From JANYCO01 sp035535995 (GTDB lineage: Bacteria; Bacteroidota; Bacteroidia; Cytophagales; Cytophagaceae), in the NCBI GenBank assembly GCA_035535995.1, contig DATLOZ010000008.1, positions 62,001 through 126,000 of the forward strand: a DNA stretch of 64,000 bases, given 5' to 3'. Positions within the stretch are counted from its first letter, which is position 1, and each line of letters opens with the position of its first letter. Made by a program: the position numbers and the translations under genes. Positions 46,293 to 54,779 of the stretch are shown here, one piece after another. Below the pieces are notes generated by a model that saw only the letters and a program-made list of their open reading frames with translations, ran no database searches and was not told the origin of the DNA.

Positions 46293-46346
46293 ACGGATGC
46301 CAGATAAAATATTATCTGGCATCCGTATCCTGCATTTAGCATCTAT
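46293..46346. repeat. Inverted heptamer array at the lon 3' end, GGATRCC type
   Basis: ACGGATGCCAGATAA (46293-46307) and its exact inverse (46312-46326) with a 4-base loop. On the minus strand the units continue back into the gene (ATGCAGG, ATGCTAA), so the last lon codons and the stop at 46346 lie in the array. Likely a transcript end for lon. Confidence 0.8.
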
Positions 46347-48829
46347 TATTTAGCATTTTTTTTCTCCTCACGAATACTAAGATCCATCGGAGCTTTTACT
46401 TTTTCTTTTAACAACGCGATCTTCAATACTTCATCGGCAGTTTCTACATAGTGGAATTGTAGCCCGTCCAAATAGGAAGCTGGAATATCGTCTATGTCTT
46501 TTTTATTTTTTTTACAAAGCACGATCTCTTTGATCCCTGCACGTTTCGCGGCCAGGATCTTTTCTTTGATCCCTCCCACCGGAAGTACCTTTCCTTTCAG
46601 AGTGATCTCGCCGGTCATGGCCAGTTTTTGTTTTACTTTTCTTTGCGTAAAAACAGAAGCCAGGGATGTTAACATTGTGATCCCTGCAGAAGGTCCATCT
46701 TTCGGCACCGCGCCAGCTGGCACGTGGATGTGCAGATCGAATTGATCAAAGATTTTATGATCTATATTTAATGAATCGGAGATCGAACGCAAATAGGAAA
46801 GCGCTGCAGTGGCGGATTCTTTCATCACTTCTCCCAGTTTACCTGAAATAGAAAGCTTGCCATGTCCACGATTCAGTCCTGCTTCAATATAAAGCAATTC
46901 TCCGCCTACGCTTGTCCAGGCAAGGCCTGGCACTACACCGGCCATTTCTTCGTTGGAATAAATTTCTTTGTCAAAATCTTCCGCACCCAGGATTTGGAAT
47001 AAATGCCCTGGCTCGATCGTTTTCGGATATTCTTCTTCTAATACAATGCTCTTGGCTACATAACGGATCACTGCTGCGATCTTTCTTTCCAACGCCCGCA
47101 CACCGGATTCGCGCGTGTATCCTTCGATAATTTTCACCAAGGCTTTTTGACTGATGTTGACGTCTTTTACTTTGATGCCGTGTTCAGACTTTTGTTTCGG
47201 GATCAAATATTTTTTAGCGATCTCTGCTTTTTCTTCCATCGTATATCCAGAGATCTCGATGATCTCCATACGGTCGAGCAGCGCGGGCTGTATGGTATCG
47301 AGCCTGTTGGCTGTAGCGATAAAAAGGATTTTAGACAGATCGTATTCTACTTCCAGATAGTTATCCTGGAAGTGGGTATTTTGTTCCGGATCCAGCACTT
47401 CCAATAAGGCAGAAGAAGGATCGCCTTTATAATCCACCCCTACTTTGTCGATCTCATCGAGTACAAAGACGGGATTGGATGTTTGGGCTTTTTTAATTCC
47501 CTGGATAATTCGTCCCGGCATCGCGCCAATATAAGTTTTGCGATGGCCGCGTACCTCTGCTTCATCGTGCAAACCGCCAAGCGCTACTCTTACATATTTA
47601 CGATCCAATGCTTTCGCGATTGATTTGCCCAAAGAAGTTTTTCCTACTCCCGGAGGACCATACAGACAAAGGATTGGTGACTTCATATTGTCTTTCAACT
47701 TAAGCACAGCCAGGTATTCAATGATCCTTGCTTTTACTTTTTCCAATCCGAAATGATCTTCGTCCAGGATTTTTTTCGCATGCTTCAGATCGAAATTATC
47801 CTTGGTCGTTTCTCCCCATGGCAGTTCCAGCATGAGCTCTACATAGTTCATGGTAGTAGCATATTCCGGAGAAGAAGGATTGGAACGTTCCAGTTTTTTT
47901 AATTCTTTCTCAAAATGTTTGGCTACGTTTTCTACCCAACGTTTTTGTTTTCCTTTTTCTCTAAGCTTATCAATTTCTTTGTCGTGCGATTCTTGTCCCA
48001 GTTCTTCCTGCATCACTTTAATTTGCTGGCGCAGGTAGTAGTCACGTTGTTCCTGGTTGATATCAGAGTGCACCTTGCTGTGAATTTCCTGTTTCAACTT
48101 TAGCATCTGGATATCTTTGTCCATCAGCTGCAGCAAGCGTGTGATGCGGTCGGAGCCTTTATTTACTTCCAGGATGGATTGTTTATCGCTGACATCTGCA
48201 TTGAGATTGGAAGCAAGGAAATGTGTAAGAAAGCTTGGGCTCTCGATATTGGTGAGTGCAATATTTGCTTCCTGCGGAATATCGGGATTGAGCTTTAATA
48301 TTTTTTGCGCCGAGTCTCTCAGCGTTTGCAATAACGCTTTGGATTCTTTCTTGTCGAGATCACTGAAGTCTTCTGTGAGTACCTCTATTTTGGCAGTGAA
48401 GAAAGGATCAGAGTCCAGGATCTGTTCTACCTTAAATCTTCTTTGACCCTGAATGATAATAGTTGTATTACCATCCGGCAACACCAGCATTTTAAGGATC
48501 TTGGCTACTGTTCCGATCTTGTAGATATCATCTACGCCGGGCTCTTCGAGCTTTGCATTCTCCTGGGCTACTACGCCGATGATCTTATCGCCCCGGTAAG
48601 CTTTTTTTACCAGCTTAATAGATTTTTCTCTTCCTACTGTAATAGGCAATACTACGCCTGGAAACAGGACTGTATTGCGCACCGGTAAAAGTGGCAAAAT
48701 CTCAGGCACTGTGTCCTTATTCATTCCTTCCTCGTCTTCAGCTGTAAGCAGCGGGATAAATTCTTCTGAATCTTCTCCTAAAAAACTGGAAATAATAATT
48801 TGTGGGTCTTGATTTTTATTTCTATTCAT
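46346..48829 (-). CDS. lon: ATP-dependent protease Lon
   Basis: 827 residues. A LAN substrate-binding domain (LPLLPVRNTVLFPGVVLPI near residue 43), a coiled-coil, the AAA+ module (Walker A YGPPGVGKT, Walker B VFVLDEIDKVG) and the serine protease domain with the Ser-Lys dyad Ser714 (KDGPSAGITM) and Lys757 (GGIKEK). It degrades misfolded and regulatory proteins in the cytoplasm. Its C-terminal residues NAK and the stop codon lie in a heptamer array. An inverted repeat 24 bases before the start may regulate it. Confidence 0.98.
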   Translation of the reverse strand: MNRNKNQDPQIIISSFLGEDSEEFIPLLTAEDEEGMNKDTVPEILPLLPVRNTVLFPGVVLPITVGREKSIKLVKKAYRGDKIIGVVAQENAKLEEPGVDDIYKIGTVAKILKMLVLPDGNTTIIIQGQRRFKVEQILDSDPFFTAKIEVLTEDFSDLDKKESKALLQTLRDSAQKILKLNPDIPQEANIALTNIESPSFLTHFLASNLNADVSDKQSILEVNKGSDRITRLLQLMDKDIQMLKLKQEIHSKVHSDINQEQRDYYLRQQIKVMQEELGQESHDKEIDKLREKGKQKRWVENVAKHFEKELKKLERSNPSSPEYATTMNYVELMLELPWGETTKDNFDLKHAKKILDEDHFGLEKVKARIIEYLAVLKLKDNMKSPILCLYGPPGVGKTSLGKSIAKALDRKYVRVALGGLHDEAEVRGHRKTYIGAMPGRIIQGIKKAQTSNPVFVLDEIDKVGVDYKGDPSSALLEVLDPEQNTHFQDNYLEVEYDLSKILFIATANRLDTIQPALLDRMEIIEISGYTMEEKAEIAKKYLIPKQKSEHGIKVKDVNISQKALVKIIEGYTRESGVRALERKIAAVIRYVAKSIVLEEEYPKTIEPGHLFQILGAEDFDKEIYSNEEMAGVVPGLAWTSVGGELLYIEAGLNRGHGKLSISGKLGEVMKESATAALSYLRSISDSLNIDHKIFDQFDLHIHVPAGAVPKDGPSAGITMLTSLASVFTQRKVKQKLAMTGEITLKGKVLPVGGIKEKILAAKRAGIKEIVLCKKNKKDIDDIPASYLDGLQFHYVETADEVLKIALLKEKVKAPMDLSIREEKKNAK

Positions 48830-48852
48830 AGCAAAATCTCCCTTTTATTTTT

Positions 48853-48871
48853 AAATGTCAAATTGACATTT
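48853..48871. promoter_or_regulatory. Inverted repeat upstream of lon
   Basis: AAATGTCA-AAT-TGACATTT, a perfect 8-bp inverted pair, 24-42 bases before the lon ATG. It could be an operator for a heat-shock or stress regulator; I know of no named site that matches. Confidence 0.45.
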
Positions 48872-48952
48872 TTTAAGATTAATGTCCTGATTTCTCAAGG
48901 GTTATTTCCTGTAGAAACGGGGAATTAAAACCTATGTCAAATGAACCAACAC

Positions 48953-48983
48953 TTTGAATTTCAATAAGCTTTTTGTATTTTTG
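48953..48983 (+). promoter_or_regulatory. Canonical promoter of the OmpA-family gene
   Basis: TTTG (48953-48956), a 19-base spacer and TATTTTTG (48976-48983) match the -33/-7 consensus. The leader to the ATG at 49088 would be about 95 bases. Confidence 0.7.
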
Positions 48984-49087
48984 ACTGTATCGTACGCAAA
49001 TACATACTAAAACCGTGTTAATTGCATTATTATTGTACAATACATGTGCCATAGCTATAATACGGTAAAACCGTACCAGAGTATTGA

Positions 49088-51226
49088 ATGAAAAAACTCT
49101 TTTTACTATATATAAGTTTTACAATTGCCTGTTTATTTCTCTCAAACATAGCTATTTGCCAGAAAGGGAAAAATAAATATGTAACCCGTGAGGTAAAAAA
49201 ATCCAACTTTGACACAATAGCTGTTAAAAAGTCAGAGTTTCAGTTCGATTTCAAAAATATTAATAAAATTCCTTATTACTATAATGCTGAAGAACTGGCT
49301 TTAATCAAAAAATACGAGCAGAGCCATGATTATGTGAAATTGCTTCCTGTCATGGAACGATATGTTTCAAATTTTGGAATTGAAAATTTCAGCAAAGATA
49401 GTGAAATGCTCTGGCGACTCGGAAATTTATACGAATTGCTGGAACAAAATGAAAAGGCAAAATATGTATACCGCCTCTGCCTCAAAAATCACGCAGGTAA
49501 AAACTACCGCAATATTCTTAAGATGTACGAAACCCAGACAACACTGGAAAGCGATAACTACGTGCCTTTGGAATATTATTATGAGCTCGTAGAATACCGC
49601 CGTCTTATCGACACCCTGCGCCCGCCTAAAAGCGTTTTCCTAAATATGGGAGAACTTGTAAACGACGATCGTTATCCTGATTACGGACCAGCGATGAATG
49701 TAAACGACAACGTATTAATTTTTACCAAACGAAAAAAAGAGCTCACTCCTACCAAGCTTGCCTATCGCGAGAACGAAGAACTTTACTTTGCTAAAAACTA
49801 CGATGGCTTCTGGGACGAGGCACAACCTTTTTCCAATGTGATCAACTCGCATTGCAACGAAGGCTCTGCTTGCCTGAGCCGCGATGGAAAAACACTTTAC
49901 TTTGCCCGTTGCAAAGTTGCCGACTTTCAATACGACTGCCGCGACTGTATGGGAAGCTGCGACATCTATGTGACTTATCTGCAGGAAGACAGTACCTGGA
50001 CGATCCCAAGAAATCTTGGACCAAATGTAAATTCAATTTACTGGGATTCTCAACCTACCTTATCGCACTCAGAAGATACGTTGTTCTTCGCTTCCGACCG
50101 TAAAGGGGGGATTGGACTTGCGGATATTTATTTTACCCACAAACTTCCCAATGGTACCTGGTCGCCCGCGCAAAACATGGGCCCTACGATCAACACACGC
50201 GGGAATGAAGTAAGCCCGTTTTACCATCCTACTCATCATGTATTTTATTTCAGCTCCAACGGTCAGTTGATCAATTTCGGAACTTTTGATTCTACCGAAC
50301 ATGTGTTCCGCACTTTTGATATTTATAAAACAATTCAGCTGGAAGGAAAATGGCAGGAGCCTAAGAATATCGGGCCATTGGTGAATGGGAAAGGCGATGA
50401 ATATTATTTTACCATTGATTCAAAATCAAAAGATCTTTTCTACGCACGCTCGGAAGAAGATAAAATTTCCAACCTGGATATTTTCTCCTTTCCTCTTCCA
50501 ATGGAAGCGCAACCTCTCGCCAACATCAAGCTTAAAGGCTCCCTCACCGACTCCACTACCGGCGATCCTTTCAAAGGGATTGTGTCTGTAATCGACCTGG
50601 ACAATGGCGTGGAAGTGGCACCGAAATTTATCCGCCCCGACGGTAGCTTTGAATTTGATCTGATCGATAAAAATGAATATTTGCTGATCATTCAAGGTGA
50701 TGACTTTTTCCGCATTGAGAAAAAATTTACGCTCGACGGCGATACCAGCATTGAGATCAAGACACACCCAATCAAATACAATAAATGGACCTTCGAACAT
50801 TTGGAGTTTGAAAACGGAAAAGCAGACATTCTTCCCGACATGGAAATTGACCTTGACAAAGTTGTGAACTTCATGCTCGATCACCCTTATTTTAAATTAA
50901 AGATCTCCGGTCATACCGACGCGCAAGGCAACGCCGATCAAAACCTTCGACTATCGCAAAAAAGAGCCGATGCGATCAAAAAATATATTGAGACCAAAGG
51001 ACATATTGAAGAAGGACGAATTGAAGCAATTGGCTATGGAAGCCAGAAACCTATTGTAGAAGAAAAAACGGATGAAGACAGAAGTCTGAACAGACGTGTA
51101 GAGTTCCAGATCATCAAACCTACCAAAGAAGAAGTGGAGCAACTAGAACACGAAGATCAGATGGAGCTTGAACGCCAGCTAGAAGAACAGGAGAAGGAGC
51201 AGAATGTGCCGATGAACGATAAATAA
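49088..51226 (+). CDS. PorE-like OmpA-family protein (TPR, propeller, CRD, OmpA)
   Basis: 712 residues. After a signal peptide (ending AICQ; no good lipobox) comes a helical TPR-like part (about 55-165, ALIKKYEQSHDYVKLLPVMER, read in pieces), a PD40/WD40-like beta-propeller (about 195-470, with FASDRKGGIGLADIYF), a carboxypeptidase-regulatory-like domain (LKGSLTDSTTGDPFKGIVSV, about 475-545) and an OmpA-like peptidoglycan-binding domain (KISGHTDAQG at 605-614, LNRRVEF near 673). This four-part layout is that of PorE, which anchors T9SS to peptidoglycan; several Bacteroidota paralogues share it, so the T9SS role is likely but not proven. A charged Glu/Gln tail closes the protein. Confidence 0.82.
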   Translation: MKKLFLLYISFTIACLFLSNIAICQKGKNKYVTREVKKSNFDTIAVKKSEFQFDFKNINKIPYYYNAEELALIKKYEQSHDYVKLLPVMERYVSNFGIENFSKDSEMLWRLGNLYELLEQNEKAKYVYRLCLKNHAGKNYRNILKMYETQTTLESDNYVPLEYYYELVEYRRLIDTLRPPKSVFLNMGELVNDDRYPDYGPAMNVNDNVLIFTKRKKELTPTKLAYRENEELYFAKNYDGFWDEAQPFSNVINSHCNEGSACLSRDGKTLYFARCKVADFQYDCRDCMGSCDIYVTYLQEDSTWTIPRNLGPNVNSIYWDSQPTLSHSEDTLFFASDRKGGIGLADIYFTHKLPNGTWSPAQNMGPTINTRGNEVSPFYHPTHHVFYFSSNGQLINFGTFDSTEHVFRTFDIYKTIQLEGKWQEPKNIGPLVNGKGDEYYFTIDSKSKDLFYARSEEDKISNLDIFSFPLPMEAQPLANIKLKGSLTDSTTGDPFKGIVSVIDLDNGVEVAPKFIRPDGSFEFDLIDKNEYLLIIQGDDFFRIEKKFTLDGDTSIEIKTHPIKYNKWTFEHLEFENGKADILPDMEIDLDKVVNFMLDHPYFKLKISGHTDAQGNADQNLRLSQKRADAIKKYIETKGHIEEGRIEAIGYGSQKPIVEEKTDEDRSLNRRVEFQIIKPTKEEVEQLEHEDQMELERQLEEQEKEQNVPMNDK

Positions 51227-51321
51227 ATTATGAGTTATGAATTATGAGTTATGAATTATGAGTTAAATATACTTGTTAGAAAATTTCATAATTCATAATT
51301 CATAATTCATAATTCATAACT
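51227..51321. repeat. Inverted heptamer array, TTATGAR type
   Basis: Five clean 7-bp units on the left (TTATGAG alternating with TTATGAA, about 51229-51263) and five inverted units (TTCATAA, TTCATAA, ...) on the right (about 51286-51321), filling the gap between the convergent OmpA-family and response-regulator stops. It is the longest and most regular array here. Confidence 0.9.
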
Positions 51322-51322
51322 T

Positions 51323-51994
51323 CTACTGAAATTTATATCCAATCCCATACACCGTACTGAGATAATCTTTGCAGCCGCTTTGAACTAATTTTTTTCTCAT
51401 ATTTTTTACGTGCGTATATAAAAAATCATAAGAATCTGCCTGATCCATATGATCGCCCCAGAGGTGTTCGGCGATGGAATCTTTTGGAATGACGCGGGCT
51501 TTGTTGGCGATGAAAAATACGAGCAGGTCGTATTCTTTTCCTGTAAGCACAATTTCTTTATCGTTTACATAGACCTGACGGGAATCAGGATTGATGCGGA
51601 TCTCATTGAAGATAATTTCTTTCGAGCCTTGAAAGCTTCTTCTGCGAATCACTGATTTTAGTCTTGCGTTCAGCTCCGAAAGGTGAAAAGGCTTGGTGAG
51701 ATAATCATCCGAACCAATCTCCAATCCTTCGATGCGATCTTCCAGCGAGTTGTTTGCCGACACGATGATCACACCAGATTGAATATTCCGTTTTTTAATT
51801 TCTTTGATGATATCTAACCCTGTACCTCCGGGAAGCATGATGTCTACCAGGATACAGTCGTATTCATAATCATTGATCTTATCGATGGCTTCGTTGAAAG
51901 TGGCAGCTGATTCACAGATATACCCTTCGTGGCTCAGGTAAGTAACGACCGATCTTCGAAGTTCTTTTTCGTCTTCAATAATTAATACTTTCAT
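51323..51994 (-). CDS. OmpR-family response regulator, orphan
   Basis: 223 residues: receiver domain with phosphorylation site Asp51 (ILVDIMLPGGTG), Lys near KPFHLSEL, and a winged-helix DNA-binding domain ending VRNMRKKL-type (seen as THVKNMRKKL) and LSTVYGIGYKF. No histidine kinase gene is beside it. The only class I sensor kinase in the window, at 61174-62427, has no regulator beside it either, so the two may be partners. Confidence 0.93.
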   Translation of the reverse strand: MKVLIIEDEKELRRSVVTYLSHEGYICESAATFNEAIDKINDYEYDCILVDIMLPGGTGLDIIKEIKKRNIQSGVIIVSANNSLEDRIEGLEIGSDDYLTKPFHLSELNARLKSVIRRRSFQGSKEIIFNEIRINPDSRQVYVNDKEIVLTGKEYDLLVFFIANKARVIPKDSIAEHLWGDHMDQADSYDFLYTHVKNMRKKLVQSGCKDYLSTVYGIGYKFQ

Positions 51995-52067
51995 ATTGAT
52001 CTATAATGAAAAATCTCTTTGTTATGCCCTTCTTTGCTCAAGGTAAGAAATTTATTGTTTATAAAAA

Positions 52068-52180
52068 ATCCTATTCTCCTCCTTTGCTGGTGTCCCCGCC
52101 AGCAAGTCCAGTCTCATATATACAAGCTGTTGTATGGAAGAATGTTTTGCTGGCGGGACAGCAGCGAAAAAGGAGAAATA
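52068..52180. repeat. ~95-bp GCTGGCG element, copy 1
   Basis: TTGCTGG (52084-52090) and CCAGCAA (52099-52105) form an inner hairpin; the right end TTGCTGGCGGGAC (52147-52159) is nearly complementary to GTCCCCGCCAGCAA on the left, and CTCCTTT to AAAAAGGAG outermost. It aligns along its length with the element at 54682-54776, including a shared central TATACAAGCTGTTG-type stretch. It lies between the two response-regulator genes, in a 253-base gap that holds no gene. Confidence 0.8.
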
Positions 52181-52219
52181 TAGATGTTTTGTAAAATGGC
52201 AGGCACGAATAGGATCCCC

Positions 52220-52234
52220 ACGCCAACCAGGCGT
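52220..52234 (-). terminator. Short hairpin after the LytTR gene
   Basis: ACGCC (52220-52224) and GGCGT (52230-52234), a 5-bp stem 14 bases past the LytTR stop; weak. Confidence 0.3.
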
Positions 52235-52247
52235 CAACGAGGGTTCT

Positions 52248-52967
52248 TTACCTTTTAATCATTTTGCCATTCACGATCTTATTGATAACCGTCTCACGAA
52301 GGTTTTGGCTAATGGTTATCTTTGCGTCTCCCATGTTGAGCATATTTCCTTCGATGCTCTTTACTTTGCTCATGTTGACGATAAAAGATTTGTGTACTTT
52401 TATAAAAATATCTGTAGGCAATTGCTCTTCCAATTTTTTAATAGTAATGTACACCATCAATTTCCTGGAGGAAGTATAAAGCATCACATAATTCATCATC
52501 GCTTCGGCGTACAACAAATCATTATAAACTATTTTTTCGATCTGGTTGTCGCATTTGATAAAAAAGTGATCGTTCTCTTTTTGTGATGTGCTCAAGGCTG
52601 TTTTTTTAGATTCACTTGCTTTCGCTGCTTTATTGCAAGCCTTAAGAAATCTGTCGAACGCAATCGGTTTCACCAGATAATCCAGTACATCCAGCTGATA
52701 GGCTTCTACGGCATAGTCCGCATAGGCGGTAGTCATGATGATGCTTGCAGTGGTGTTTGAATTTTTCAGAAAGTCAATTCCATTAATCTTCGGCATGTTA
52801 ATGTCAAGGAAAATAACATCTACTTCTTCGGCTTTCAGAATAGTCATGGCCTTCAAAGGATTTTCCGCCTGGCCTACGAGTTCCAGGAAATCGATGTCCT
52901 CTATAAATTCCTGCAATACCTTTCTGGCTATAGGTTCATCGTCGATGATAATACATTTTAATTTCAT
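52248..52967 (-). CDS. LytTR-family response regulator
   Basis: 239 residues: receiver with Asp55 (VIFLDINMPK) and a C-terminal LytTR DNA-binding domain (about 135-235: FFIKCDNQIEKIVYNDLLYAEAMMNYVMLYT read in pieces, KVHKSFIVNMSKVKSIEGN). Its ATG overlaps the kinase stop by four bases (ATGA), so the pair is translationally coupled. Such systems control envelope, carbon or cell-wall functions; targets unknown. Confidence 0.95.
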   Translation of the reverse strand: MKLKCIIIDDEPIARKVLQEFIEDIDFLELVGQAENPLKAMTILKAEEVDVIFLDINMPKINGIDFLKNSNTTASIIMTTAYADYAVEAYQLDVLDYLVKPIAFDRFLKACNKAAKASESKKTALSTSQKENDHFFIKCDNQIEKIVYNDLLYAEAMMNYVMLYTSSRKLMVYITIKKLEEQLPTDIFIKVHKSFIVNMSKVKSIEGNMLNMGDAKITISQNLRETVINKIVNGKMIKR

Positions 52968-53980
52968 GACAAGTGGATCGTTAAAGTTGTTTCATATAAA
53001 TGATCTGTTTCTTTCGTCGTTAATTCATGCTTGCCAGGGTATGAAAGCGCCAATCTTCTTTGCAAGTTCGCAATTCCGATACCTCCTGTATTCTCTAAGG
53101 ATGCAGCACGATGCGGCTCCTTTGTATTGGAGAAATAACCGTACAAAATTTTCTCTTTCGTAAACAGTCGGATCGTAATCTTATTTTCATGGTCGGTAGA
53201 ATTGCTTACAAATTTGAAAGCATTTTCGATCAGTACTACCAACAACAAAGGCACGATTTCCAGGCCGTCTTCTATTTCTTTCATCTCCAATTCTACCTGC
53301 AGGTTTTTCTCCTTCCTCAATTGCTGAAAGGCGGTGTATTTTTCAATGTATTCCACTTCTTTTGCCATGCTTATTCTTTCTACGGAACAATCGTATAATT
53401 GATACCTCAATAATTCAGAAAATTGCAACAATACATTTCGCGCGGCCTGGTTGTTCTTGTCAATATACCCGTAGATCGTGTTCAAAGAGTTAAACAGCGC
53501 ATGCGGATTGATCTGTGCTTTTAGAAAATCCAGCTCGCTCTTTGCCCGCTCTTTTTCCAGGGTTTCCAGTTGCTGCTGGTTTTGCCTTCTGTCAAGGATC
53601 ATTTTTCCTATCGTAATCAATTGTACCCAGATGAGAATATTGACAAAAGAGTTGAAATATAAAGTACCGAAGTCTACCGGTTGATTAGGGTTAAAAAACT
53701 GGATACTCATTTGAGCCGCCAACAACGCGCGTAGCAGCGCTGAGAAAGCAATCAATAACATAGAAGTAAAAGCAAACCAGAAATATTTTCTTTTTTGTAA
53801 AAATTTTGGAATGATGATATAAGTAATGATGTAATAATTTGCTGTGATGAAAAGCAGATAGCAAAACTCTATTGTCATCGTTTTGCTTAGCGAAACAGCA
53901 TAGCTCCGGAAAATAAGAATCCAGAGCAGGTACAGACCAACCCAGAAAAGAATATGATAGAGAGGACGACGATTTTTCAT
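52964..53980 (-). CDS. LytS/YehU-type sensor histidine kinase
   Basis: 338 residues with four membrane spans in the first ~135 residues (e.g. ILFWVGLYLLWILIF, LLFITANYYIITYIII). A His-kinase domain follows with phosphoacceptor NPHALFNSLN near residues 157-166 and a minimal ATPase domain (LLLVVLIENAFKF, GGIGIANLQRRLAL). No extracytoplasmic sensor domain; probably senses via its membrane part. Coupled to the LytTR regulator downstream. Confidence 0.94.
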   Translation of the reverse strand: MKNRRPLYHILFWVGLYLLWILIFRSYAVSLSKTMTIEFCYLLFITANYYIITYIIIPKFLQKRKYFWFAFTSMLLIAFSALLRALLAAQMSIQFFNPNQPVDFGTLYFNSFVNILIWVQLITIGKMILDRRQNQQQLETLEKERAKSELDFLKAQINPHALFNSLNTIYGYIDKNNQAARNVLLQFSELLRYQLYDCSVERISMAKEVEYIEKYTAFQQLRKEKNLQVELEMKEIEDGLEIVPLLLVVLIENAFKFVSNSTDHENKITIRLFTKEKILYGYFSNTKEPHRAASLENTGGIGIANLQRRLALSYPGKHELTTKETDHLYETTLTIHLS

Positions 53981-54114
53981 AATTAAAGGTAAATCATCTG
54001 CTTGAGTAAACGAATATTATTACATGAAATAAGCAAAATGCCTGATGAAAGAATGGTTCATCAAGTAATTCCGGCTGTTCATGTAAAAAATTACCACGAG
54101 TCTGTCTGTGTCTT

Positions 54115-54122
54115 TACGTTTG
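54115..54122 (+). promoter_or_regulatory. -7 promoter element upstream of the DoxX gene
   Basis: TACGTTTG matches TAnnTTTG; the -33 partner is poor (TTAC near 54091). About 40 bases before the ATG at 54161. Confidence 0.4.
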
Positions 54123-54160
54123 TAGTATAATTTATTATAAACTTATTTAAAATGACACCT

Positions 54161-54661
54161 ATGAAAAAAATTATCTCGTGGTTTCTTAACCCGCCTGTTA
54201 CCGGCCCATCCTCGATTTTAATTATTCGCCTTATGGCAGGAGGCGTATTCTTTTGGGAAGGGATGTTGAAATTCGTTTATGTAAACCAAGGCGTAGGCAG
54301 GTTTACAAAATTAGGCTTGCCTTTTCCGGAAGTGACGGCCAACTTCATAGGCATTGCAGAAATAATGGGGGGAATGCTTTTATTGGTTGGCCTTTTTACA
54401 AGATTCACTTCTCTCTTTTTTATTCTGGAAATGATCGTAGCGGTTCTTTGTACGAAGGTAGCGTTGTATACTGGCACCAGCCCTTTGCCATTACCTCCTT
54501 CGCCACCGCAATACGGCATTTGGGCAGTGCTCCACGAAATAAGAGCTGACTATGCACAAATCATGTGCTGTCTGTTCCTCTTGCTGGAAGGCGCCGGTAG
54601 AAGGTCTGTTGATTTTGCCATTTCTGTTTCGGATACGGTGTATAGGATGAATGAGAAATAA
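54161..54661 (+). CDS. DoxX-family membrane protein
   Basis: 166 residues from ATG 54161 (MKKIISWFLN), preferred over an ATG nine bases earlier. Four hydrophobic helices with the DoxX pattern: SSILIIRLMAGGVFFWEGMLKF (in pieces), GIAEIMGGMLLLVGLFTRF and YAQIMCCLFLLLEG. DoxX proteins are small inner-membrane proteins tied to thiol/quinone redox or detoxification; precise activity unknown. Its promoter region is shared with the divergent kinase gene. Confidence 0.88.
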   Translation: MKKIISWFLNPPVTGPSSILIIRLMAGGVFFWEGMLKFVYVNQGVGRFTKLGLPFPEVTANFIGIAEIMGGMLLLVGLFTRFTSLFFILEMIVAVLCTKVALYTGTSPLPLPPSPPQYGIWAVLHEIRADYAQIMCCLFLLLEGAGRRSVDFAISVSDTVYRMNEK

Positions 54662-54681
54662 GTTTGAAGTGGAGAGTAGTA

Positions 54682-54776
54682 GTAGTTTCCCCTTGCTGGC
54701 GTCCTCGCCAGCAAGCTCCATTTATACAAGGCTGTTGGATAGAAATATTTTGCTGGCGGGGACGAAAAGAAAGTTT
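54682..54776. repeat. ~95-bp GCTGGCG element, copy 2
   Basis: TTGCTGGCG at 54693-54701 with CGCCAGCAA at 54706-54714 as inner hairpin, central TATACAAGGCTGTTGGAT and outer TTTTGCTGGCGGGGAC (54759-54774). It aligns with copy 1 at 52068-52180. It lies past the DoxX stop and directly abuts the 3' end of the DUF7003-like gene (54780). Confidence 0.8.
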
Positions 54777-54779
54777 CAG

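Noticed and set aside
51227..51321. Tandem repeats that might be read as a CRISPR array
   Set aside because: Units are 7 bp with no unique spacers between them, and no cas genes are present.
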